From Deltaproteobacteria bacterium (GTDB lineage Bacteria > Desulfobacterota > GWC2-55-46 > S146-70), in contig WGFD01000199.1 in NCBI GenBank assembly GCA_015492395.1, forward strand, positions 1-5,392: a stretch of 5,392 bases of DNA, read 5' to 3'. Both the position numbers and the translations under genes were made by a program. Shown here in pieces: positions 1-5,392 of this stretch (its first letter is position 1; every line of letters starts with the position of its first letter). The notes beneath the pieces are model-generated. The model did not search any database and was not told where the DNA came from. It saw only the letters and a program-made list of their open reading frames with translations.

Positions 1-16
1 TTGTATCACTCTTCAT
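1..16 (-). CDS. Start of the next operon gene (5' fragment only)
   Basis: Only the first five codons are visible, reading M-K-S-D-T before the window ends. The case for a real start is an ATG at 16-14 preceded by a good Shine-Dalgarno sequence (AGGAG at 26-22, 5-nt spacer) that overlaps the TGA stop of the upstream phosphodiesterase gene. This tight stop/RBS/start arrangement is typical of a co-transcribed next gene. The product cannot be identified from five residues. By position it is probably another member of the surface-polysaccharide cluster (for example a glycosyltransferase or modifying enzyme), but that is inference from context only. Confidence 0.6.
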
Positions 17-21
17 ATATG

Positions 22-28
22 CTCCTCA
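22..28 (-). promoter_or_regulatory. Ribosome binding site overlapping a stop codon
   Basis: TGAGGAG on the minus strand contains both the TGA stop of the phosphodiesterase gene (28-26) and an AGGAG Shine-Dalgarno core (26-22), 5 nt before the ATG at 16. This suggests translational coupling and identifies the start of the gene that runs off the left edge. Confidence 0.6.
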
Positions 29-1675
29 CATGTACCCAAGGCCCTGAAGTTGTTCTTTCATCTTATCCTCTTCATCGCCGCTTAAATCATGAAAGATCAT
101 TTTACCATCACGCTTGACCTTTGTGGTTTTTGCCTGATTCTTCCTGTTGAAGCTCTCATCAAATACATCGGCAAGGATTTTACCGTCCATATCATCCGGG
201 ACAGGCAATCCCATGCTGTACAGAATGGTAGGGGCCATATCCTGTATCTTCGCCTCTTTCAACTTAACGCCTTTCTTAATATTCTTACCATATGCCATAA
301 AGATGCCGTTTTCATCATGATCACCGCTTTGATAATCAAAATCCGAGGGATGAACATTGGAGAACAGCGGCAATCTCCGTTTCTTAGCCCTTCTATAATC
401 GCCATTGAACTTGACTATCAGCTCCGGCATCTTCTCCATGAACGGGCCTCTAAAGACCTCTTCACGCCTATATACCTTCTCAACAACTCTCCTGCCATGA
501 AGAGGGTCTTTCAGATCCATCAAACGTGACTCGATATCTCTGCATAGCAACTCCGCTTCCTTTCCAGAAGCCACGATACCGTTCTCTTGGCGGTCTTTTA
601 AGTTTAAAACGATACCCGCCGTGGTGGTGTATATATCAACAGAATACGCCTTTGTCTTCTCCCACGCAATGTCGGCAGCCGCGGATTGGAGATTCGAGAT
701 ATTCTTCAAAAAGAACTTCTTTATAATGTGCATGATCTGATGCCGCAATACCGGCGGAAGCAGATATTTCAAACTCGACAAAAATGCAAATATCATGTAA
801 GCCTTTGACCTATTCTCTTTGAATTGGAGATATCCCATGTTATTTAGCCATAAGTTTGCGTTAAAATAACGCACCGGCTTCCTTGAGGCGCCATGATCCG
901 ACATGATGAACAGTGTCGTATCGGAATCGAGCCTCTTTAGTATACTCTCCACACTATTATCCGCCTCAGTATATACATCACGCAATATGTTCTTATACTT
1001 TACAAATTCGGCGCTGTAATTTGGGCACGATGGATCGGTGTATTTCCAAAAACGGTGAGAAGCAGAGTCTGTTATATTCTGTACAACCATAAAGAAATCA
1101 TATACCTCTTTTTCCATCATCTCGCAGGTAATCTTTGTCCTTACATCACTATCATATTTGAGGTGTTTCAACAGCTCATCCACACCGTATCTCATAAAGT
1201 CAAGGCTGCTGCCATAGTTAACCTTCCCGAGTTCTTCCGAAAGCTCCGGCGGATAGGTATGGGCCTTTTGCCAATCAGGACTTGGTTCTCCGGCTATCAT
1301 GAATCCATTAACCTCCCACGGTGGATACGTAAACGGAATCTTTACAGTGCCAACTTTGAGATCGTTGCCGCTTATATAATCTATAAAGGTATTGCCGGAG
1401 AAGAGCGAAGAGTTTATCAGGCGGTTGCTGAGAAAGTGATAGTTCTTTACATCCATGTCGACAAACTGAAATATACCATGTTTTCCAGGATTCATGCCCG
1501 TCAGGAATGTGGTCCACGCCGGTGGAGATACGGGTGGAACAGTGGACTTCAATATCCTGGATACCCCTTCATCCATGATATGTTTGAGGTTTGGAAGATA
1601 TCCTTCCTTTATAAAAGGTTCGATTAGATCAAATGTTGCGGAATCCAGCCCGACAACGACAACCTTATTTCTCAT
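26..1675 (-). CDS. Alkaline-phosphatase-superfamily type I phosphodiesterase / nucleotide pyrophosphatase-like protein (PDE1)
   Basis: This 549-residue protein belongs to the type I phosphodiesterase/nucleotide pyrophosphatase family, two-metal enzymes that hydrolyse phosphodiester or pyrophosphate bonds. The expected metal ligands are all visible: D11 in GLDSATFDL, D203 and H207 in TDSASHRFWKY, D260 and H261 in SDHG, and H453 in GDHDENGIF. The predicted nucleophile, by alignment of SPPAWTTFLTG with the NPP motif, is S50. The family block IPFTYPPWEVNGFMI lies at about 113-127. Residues 292-330 form a hydrophobic/basic stretch that may touch the membrane. The protein ends in a charged segment and QLQGLGYM. 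There is no signal peptide, so it is probably cytoplasmic. I chose ATG 1675, not the in-frame ATG at 1696, because GGAGGG sits 8 nt upstream of it and the protein then begins directly at the family's first strand. It overlaps the ligase gene by 11 nt. Substrate unknown; nucleotide sugars or lipid-linked sugar phosphates are inferred from context. Confidence 0.9.
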   Translation of the reverse strand: MRNKVVVVGLDSATFDLIEPFIKEGYLPNLKHIMDEGVSRILKSTVPPVSPPAWTTFLTGMNPGKHGIFQFVDMDVKNYHFLSNRLINSSLFSGNTFIDYISGNDLKVGTVKIPFTYPPWEVNGFMIAGEPSPDWQKAHTYPPELSEELGKVNYGSSLDFMRYGVDELLKHLKYDSDVRTKITCEMMEKEVYDFFMVVQNITDSASHRFWKYTDPSCPNYSAEFVKYKNILRDVYTEADNSVESILKRLDSDTTLFIMSDHGASRKPVRYFNANLWLNNMGYLQFKENRSKAYMIFAFLSSLKYLLPPVLRHQIMHIIKKFFLKNISNLQSAAADIAWEKTKAYSVDIYTTTAGIVLNLKDRQENGIVASGKEAELLCRDIESRLMDLKDPLHGRRVVEKVYRREEVFRGPFMEKMPELIVKFNGDYRRAKKRRLPLFSNVHPSDFDYQSGDHDENGIFMAYGKNIKKGVKLKEAKIQDMAPTILYSMGLPVPDDMDGKILADVFDESFNRKNQAKTTKVKRDGKMIFHDLSGDEEDKMKEQLQGLGYM

Positions 1676-3140
1676 TAACACTTCCCTCCGTTTCATCCTC
1701 TAGAATCCTATGAGTGGCAACAATCATGGCTATGGTGAACCACAGCATTGCGTTGGTACCCGCAAAGTCTCTGTCAAAGAAACCAGCCACCAACCACGTC
1801 ATCAGTCCGCTGACCCAGCCCACCTGCACCAAATTAAAGGACGACAGATGGGGCCTGAAAGACGGCTTGGCCCACATCAAGACGGCCCCTATCATCCATA
1901 AAAATGACAACAAGGCAGGCACCCCGGATTCAGCCGCTATCAGGAGATACGAATTGTGTACAGGGTGTGGAAACTTGTAGGTTTGCGCCTCTCTTGTCCT
2001 GTCGTATGAATGCATAACGGTCGTATAGTTATTCAGGCCTACTCCGGTAAGAGGTCTATCCTGGATTATATTTAACGCGACCATCGCCATCGGTATCCGC
2101 GCCTGGGCGACACCATAATCGTCCTCGAAGAGTCTCGCTCGAACATCCTTAAAGCCGACCAGCACTACGACAGCGATGAAGAGTATACTCAGAGATACAA
2201 GCACCATGGACTTCATGCGGCTGCCTATGTAAAATTTGTATATCTCGTAGAATGTGAAGATCAGAGTGGTGCCTATGGCCACCCATCCCCCACGCGAAAG
2301 GGTAAGCAGTTCGGTAAAACCGCCCAGTATGAATGCAGTGGACGCCAGCAACTTTATCATAGTATTGAACCTGGCAAATACCACGCATAGAAGGAGCGGC
2401 AGACATAGATTCAAGTACTTAGCCAACCCATTAGGGTGCCCAATGGTTCCTCCGACACGCGAAAGCACGCTTCCTCCGGCCATCACATCCAGCTTGGCCG
2501 TAGCAGGCTCGCCGAAAACACCCAACAGGCCGCCTGTAGCGTATTGAATACCTCCGACAAAGCTCTGGAGCAGGACTCCAAGGATAAGCGCTATAACTAC
2601 ATACCCCATCTCCTCCCTGGTATTGATCTTGTTGGCAAAGTATATGAAAACAACAAAAGACTTAAGAACGAGTATAAAAACAAGGAAACTGTAGAATTTA
2701 TCCGCAGCCTGGAACATTGACAGCCCCGTGAAAAGGACATATGCCAGCGCCGGAACCGATATGGCCGGATAAAAATTGAACTTTTCCCTCCCGGCCATGA
2801 TTTCATAGACCCAATAAGCGACCATAACAAACAGCAAGAGATCAAACGCGGTTACAGGAAGGCCGTGAGACTGCACGTAAAATGTCGGCTTGAGGAAAAG
2901 GTAGAAATCTATCCTTATGGGAATGAAGAATACGGCTGCAAGGATCAGAAGATGCCATAATCTGCTTAGAATAATGAACGACGCATAGACCGCGACCATC
3001 CCCATTATGAGCGCAAGTGTCCACTTTTTTTCATGCATAGACCCTATCAGCAGGACAGAGGCGGATAATACGCCCAATGCAAGGCAAACATACAAGAATT
3101 TTTGTTCCCTGACATACGATTTGATTTCCAAACTCTTCAC
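1665..3140 (-). CDS. O-antigen ligase / Wzy polymerase-family integral membrane protein
   Basis: This 491-residue polytopic inner-membrane protein fits the O-antigen ligase/polymerase (Wzy_C-type) family, whose members join or polymerise lipid-linked glycans on the outer side of the inner membrane. I see roughly 12-14 hydrophobic segments, from about residue 16 to 478. Family hallmarks are GTIGHPNGLA at 231-240, LTLSRGGW at 279-286, then a long hydrophilic loop at about 331-395 with R348, TGVGLNNY (365-372) and HPVHNSYLLIAAESGVPA (392-409, including H392, H395 and E404). The length is slightly above the 400-450 residues common in the family. Whether it acts as a ligase (WaaL-like), a polymerase (Wzy-like) or another glycan transferase cannot be settled by motifs. 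The start is GTG 3140, just after an in-frame TAA. Its Shine-Dalgarno is weak, but later starts lose the first membrane segment or have no better site. It lies 43 nt after PDE2 and overlaps PDE1 by 11 nt. Confidence 0.88.
   Translation of the reverse strand: MKSLEIKSYVREQKFLYVCLALGVLSASVLLIGSMHEKKWTLALIMGMVAVYASFIILSRLWHLLILAAVFFIPIRIDFYLFLKPTFYVQSHGLPVTAFDLLLFVMVAYWVYEIMAGREKFNFYPAISVPALAYVLFTGLSMFQAADKFYSFLVFILVLKSFVVFIYFANKINTREEMGYVVIALILGVLLQSFVGGIQYATGGLLGVFGEPATAKLDVMAGGSVLSRVGGTIGHPNGLAKYLNLCLPLLLCVVFARFNTMIKLLASTAFILGGFTELLTLSRGGWVAIGTTLIFTFYEIYKFYIGSRMKSMVLVSLSILFIAVVVLVGFKDVRARLFEDDYGVAQARIPMAMVALNIIQDRPLTGVGLNNYTTVMHSYDRTREAQTYKFPHPVHNSYLLIAAESGVPALLSFLWMIGAVLMWAKPSFRPHLSSFNLVQVGWVSGLMTWLVAGFFDRDFAGTNAMLWFTIAMIVATHRILEDETEGSVNEK
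1684..1689 (-). promoter_or_regulatory. Ribosome binding site deciding the PDE1 start
   Basis: GGAGGG lies inside the last codons of the ligase gene, 8 nt before ATG 1675. The competing ATG at 1696 has only GAGG directly abutting it with no spacer, so it is a poor start. The site being inside the upstream gene, with the ATG before that gene's TAA stop, suggests translational coupling between ligase and phosphodiesterase. Confidence 0.75.
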
Positions 3141-3161
3141 GCTCGTTTAAACTGTTCTAAA

Positions 3162-3177
3162 AGGGTAGAGTTACCCT
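3162..3177 (-). other. Small intercistronic hairpin between PDE2 and ligase
   Basis: On the minus strand AGGGTA (3177-3172), loop ACTC, then TACCCT (3167-3162) forms a perfect 6-bp stem with a 4-nt loop, starting 6 nt after the PDE2 stop and followed by three more T residues (3161-3159) before an A. It resembles a short, weak intrinsic terminator or an RNA-end stabiliser. The stem is short and the U-tract poor, so full termination is unlikely. It could also be chance. Confidence 0.4.
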
Positions 3178-3183
3178 GCCGAA

Positions 3184-4773
3184 TCAATCCAGATACCCAA
3201 GGTCTCTTAATCTCTCGGTTATCTCTTCTTGTTCCTGCAGTGTGTATTCGGGTTGCTGCATCTCTTGCCTCCCCGCCGGTCTTGCATCGGTATATCTGAT
3301 CCCATGAGACTCGTTGAAACCGGATGAGAAGATCTCCGTTATGACCCTCCCATCCATCTCATTGTGAACGGGAAGCCCCATAGTATGAAGGGCCGTGGGA
3401 GCGACATCTACGATTGACAGGTCCAATCCTCTCTTGGCGACGATATCCTTGCCATATGCCACAAAGATACCATCCGGATGGTGGCAACCGGCCGGGTTTC
3501 TCACTGTAGTGAACCACTTTGCTTTTAACGGGAATCCTCTCACCAGGCCATATCGGTAATCATTCAGTTTCAGAACCAAGTCAGGGGCCATGTCCGTGCA
3601 ACTGCCTGGATACAACTCGTCTTTGCGGCATACATCTTCAAACAGTCCGGCCCCGGTTTCGGGGTCTTTGAGTTCCTTTAATTTACCCTTTACTTCATCT
3701 ATCAGGTCCTTCTTTTCTTGCTCTCCTCCTCTGCCCACATAGTATATTCCCTGCTCGTAAGGGTCGCTCCCGACGAATGAACTATTCTGAAAGTCAATCG
3801 ACCGGTAAATGGGGTGATTCAGTATATCAATATTCCTGTTGGAATAATCCTTCTCTTGTTTGCCGGAAGTAAGACGTTGCCTTATTATGCTCATCTTCTT
3901 CACCTTCAGGTATCCATTCATATATAACCATTTATTGATGTAGAATATCCTATCTTTCGGGCCGAAACCATGGTCAGAGACCATGTAAAGGGTCGTATCA
4001 TCGTCCAGCCCGCCGGCAACCTCCCCGATGATATCATCCATCATCCTATAAACCGAATGCAGATGCGGGCGCGCCTTCTTTGCGGTGGCCGCGTCATACA
4101 TTGGGCTGCGCGGGTCTAAATATTTCCAGAACTTGTGCTGCATCTTGTCCATAGACGTGAATACAACCATCATAAAATCGGGATGATATGCCTTGGCGAG
4201 TGTTTTCGTAACCTTATGCCGTTTCATCATCATGTCTTTGATGTCATCTATAAGCCGCAAAAATACATCTTCGGCAAAGTCTTGCAGCGCCGCCATACGG
4301 ATGTTGATCACATAATTCATCGGCAACAGGAAGTCTCTATAGACCGACGGGGGATAGGTATAATCCTCCTTCCCAAGGGGAGTCAAGAAGCACGGAACCA
4401 TGAAGCCATCCACCGCCTCCGCCGGATAGGTAACAGGTATATTTACCAGCCCAACCCGCCTTCCGGATGCGTTGATATAGTTCCACAACTTGGGAACCAT
4501 CACCCTTGTGCTGTCTACGAACTGACTCCCAGGCACGCCGTTTTCCTTCAGAGTAAAACCGAAGACGCCGTGCCTTCCGGGGCCAACGCCCGTAACGCAG
4601 GAAACCCAGGCAGGCGCCGTGTATGGAGGGATAGTAGACCGAAGAACACCTGAAGCGCCGCTCTGCGTGACCCTCTTCAAGTTCGGCATCACACCTTCAT
4701 CAATGAGTGGATTGAGCAGGTCCCAGGTTGCTCCATCCAGCCCTAGAATAAATATCTTTCCATTCCTTGTCAC
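3184..4773 (-). CDS. Alkaline-phosphatase-superfamily type I phosphodiesterase / nucleotide pyrophosphatase-like protein (PDE2)
   Basis: This 529-residue protein is a paralogue of the phosphodiesterase at 26-1675. Over the first 69 aligned residues, 34 are identical by my hand alignment. The two-metal active site appears intact: D13 in GLDGATWDL, T52 as predicted nucleophile in TAPAWVSCVTG, D209 and H213 in SMDKMQHKFWKY, D267 and H268 in SDHGFG, and H431 in GCHHPDGIFVAYG. The family block NIPVTYPAEAVDGFMVP lies at 111-127. It ends in EEITERLRDLGYLD. There is no signal peptide or membrane segment, so it should be cytoplasmic. The start is GTG 4773, preceded by AGAGGAG with a 5-nt spacer. It follows the flippase by 72 nt and precedes the ligase by 43 nt, which places it in surface-glycan assembly. 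The reaction is probably hydrolysis of a phosphodiester or pyrophosphate; the substrate is unknown. Sulfatase is less likely because no CxPxR motif is present. Confidence 0.9.
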   Translation of the reverse strand: MTRNGKIFILGLDGATWDLLNPLIDEGVMPNLKRVTQSGASGVLRSTIPPYTAPAWVSCVTGVGPGRHGVFGFTLKENGVPGSQFVDSTRVMVPKLWNYINASGRRVGLVNIPVTYPAEAVDGFMVPCFLTPLGKEDYTYPPSVYRDFLLPMNYVINIRMAALQDFAEDVFLRLIDDIKDMMMKRHKVTKTLAKAYHPDFMMVVFTSMDKMQHKFWKYLDPRSPMYDAATAKKARPHLHSVYRMMDDIIGEVAGGLDDDTTLYMVSDHGFGPKDRIFYINKWLYMNGYLKVKKMSIIRQRLTSGKQEKDYSNRNIDILNHPIYRSIDFQNSSFVGSDPYEQGIYYVGRGGEQEKKDLIDEVKGKLKELKDPETGAGLFEDVCRKDELYPGSCTDMAPDLVLKLNDYRYGLVRGFPLKAKWFTTVRNPAGCHHPDGIFVAYGKDIVAKRGLDLSIVDVAPTALHTMGLPVHNEMDGRVITEIFSSGFNESHGIRYTDARPAGRQEMQQPEYTLQEQEEITERLRDLGYLD

Positions 4774-4778
4774 GATGA

Positions 4779-4797
4779 CTCCTCTTTCGTCCTCTTT
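4779..4797 (-). promoter_or_regulatory. Ribosome binding site of PDE2 with a duplicated upstream copy
   Basis: AGAGGAG (4785-4779) is the Shine-Dalgarno sequence, 5 nt before GTG 4773. The octamer AAAGAGGA occurs twice in the same orientation at 4797-4790 and 4787-4780, a 10-bp period, so a second Shine-Dalgarno-like element sits just upstream. Only the proximal copy has correct spacing for the GTG start. Confidence 0.7.
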
Positions 4798-4845
4798 ACC
4801 GGCAAACCCGTTTTATGGCGCAACCCCGAAACAGTTTCACGATTC

Positions 4846-5392
4846 TTATACCGCCGCGCCGCGCCTCTTTCCTGAAACCCTTTGGATAAACTTATCCAGT
4901 ATAACACGATCATCCGCCGCCAGACCGGTGAATAACAAGAACAGCACATAACCTAATAAAGCGACCGCACTTAATAAGGCCATGCCAGCCACGTGATTCG
5001 ACAATGCAATATGCCCCTTTAAGACCAACAATATCAGAAAGGAGAATCCCCCGGCCAGCAAAGGCTTGACATGATCAACTTTGTAGGGTTGTATCCTGTA
5101 AAGGTACCAGACTTCCGCCATCTGTAATAGTTGGACTAACGTTATCGATATCGTTTGAGCCCACGCCGCGCCTATTATGCCGTAGCGGGATATCAGAAAC
5201 AGGGTCAAGGCCACATTAAACGCACACAGCATCCCTGTGTTGAAGAGGTTATACAGCGGCTTGCCGGTCATGGAGAGGAGTAAAGCGGTGGAGCCGGTAC
5301 CCACCGTCACCATCTGACCAATCAGCAGTATAACCAATATCTCTCCGCTCTCTGAGAACCCACGTCCAAAAACAAGCGCGATGTCCTTGGAG
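4846..5392 (-). CDS. Polysaccharide flippase (Wzx/MATE-type), C-terminal part, cut by window edge
   Basis: This is the last 181 codons of a flippase-like membrane protein. The frame is open to base 5392, so the 5' end lies outside the window. The family (RfbX/Wzx, polysaccharide biosynthesis C-terminal domain, MOP superfamily) moves lipid-linked oligosaccharides across the inner membrane. Recognisable features are SKDIALVFGRGFSESGEIL at the start of the fragment, then GQMVTVGTGSTALLLSMTGK, the segment RYGIIGAAWAQTIS, about five hydrophobic helices, and a C-terminal cytoplasmic tail with DDRVILDKFIQRVSGKRR. These match the second half of a 12-14 helix flippase. A TTG at 5337 gives an apparent start, but it lies mid-domain and is not a real one. 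The gene ends in TAA, 72 nt before PDE2. Full Wzx proteins are about 420-500 residues, so roughly 60% is missing. Confidence 0.85.
   Translation of the reverse strand, partial: SKDIALVFGRGFSESGEILVILLIGQMVTVGTGSTALLLSMTGKPLYNLFNTGMLCAFNVALTLFLISRYGIIGAAWAQTISITLVQLLQMAEVWYLYRIQPYKVDHVKPLLAGGFSFLILLVLKGHIALSNHVAGMALLSAVALLGYVLFLLFTGLAADDRVILDKFIQRVSGKRRGAAV

Noticed and set aside
89..529. 146-codon open frame on the plus strand
   Set aside because: It is antisense to the C-terminal part of PDE1, including the H453 metal-ligand region, and has no supporting motif.
1055..1627. 190-codon open frame on the plus strand
   Set aside because: It is antisense to the conserved N-terminal and central part of PDE1, its translation resembles no family I know, and the minus-strand frame explains the sequence fully.
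1676..1696. Upstream ATG giving PDE1 seven extra N-terminal residues
   Set aside because: The ATG at 1696 has no properly spaced Shine-Dalgarno sequence, whereas ATG 1675 has GGAGGG at 8 nt and matches the usual family N-terminus.
3145..3152. Perfect 8-bp palindrome GTTTAAAC upstream of the ligase
   Set aside because: It is short, AT-rich and single, with no matching half-sites or promoter elements nearby, so chance is the simplest explanation.
4135..4653. 172-codon open frame on the plus strand
   Set aside because: It lies opposite the motif-rich N-terminal half of PDE2, and its His/Arg-rich product is typical of an antisense shadow.
3184..4773. PglZ-like defence protein, sulfatase or lipoteichoic-acid-synthase-type transferase as alternatives for the phosphodiesterases
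   Set aside because: There are no defence genes nearby, no CxPxR sulfatase motif and no N-terminal membrane helices; the motifs and context fit the type I phosphodiesterase family.
4823..4841. GAAAC/GTTTC inverted repeat after the flippase stop
   Set aside because: The arms are 5 bp with a 1-nt centre and no T-tract follows, so it would not form a stable terminator.
5335..5337. TTG as the start of a 163-residue protein
   Set aside because: The frame stays open to the window edge and the upstream residues (SKDIALVFGRGF) continue the flippase domain, so this is an internal codon of a truncated gene.

Overview
The window reads as one stretch of an envelope- or exopolysaccharide-biosynthesis operon, with every supportable gene on the minus strand. 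It probably comes from an uncultured, moderate-GC bacterium with a Wzx/Wzy-type surface-glycan system. Spot counts on a few 60-base lines run from about 33% to 70% GC. Canonical Shine-Dalgarno sequences of the AGGAG/GGAGGG type precede most genes, and ATG and GTG starts are both used. I cannot assign a phylum from this sequence alone.

In transcription order (high to low coordinates) the layout is as follows. (1) The C-terminal 181 residues of a Wzx/MATE-type polysaccharide flippase, cut by the right window edge (4846-5392). (2) A 72-bp spacer with a duplicated Shine-Dalgarno-like element, then an alkaline-phosphatase-superfamily type I phosphodiesterase, called PDE2 here (3184-4773, GTG start). 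(3) A 43-bp spacer with a small hairpin, then a polytopic O-antigen ligase/polymerase-family membrane protein (1665-3140, GTG start). (4) A second, divergent phosphodiesterase of the same family, PDE1, which overlaps the ligase gene by 11 nt (26-1675). (5) A stop/Shine-Dalgarno overlap and an ATG for a further gene leaving the window on the left (1-16).

A flippase would move lipid-linked glycan units across the inner membrane, and the Wzy_C-type protein would polymerise or ligate them on the outer side. The two phosphodiesterases keep the full metal-binding set of their superfamily but have no signal peptide or clear membrane anchor, so they are probably cytoplasmic or at the inner membrane face. 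Their substrate is unknown. A phosphate- or pyrophosphate-linked glycan precursor (nucleotide sugar or polyprenyl-phosphate-linked) is the natural inference from context. The most interesting feature is this pair of divergent phosphodiesterases bracketing a ligase, one with a Thr and the other with a Ser at the predicted nucleophile position. No RNA genes, CRISPR arrays, insertion sequences or plus-strand genes are supportable, and no intergenic gap exceeds 72 bp.
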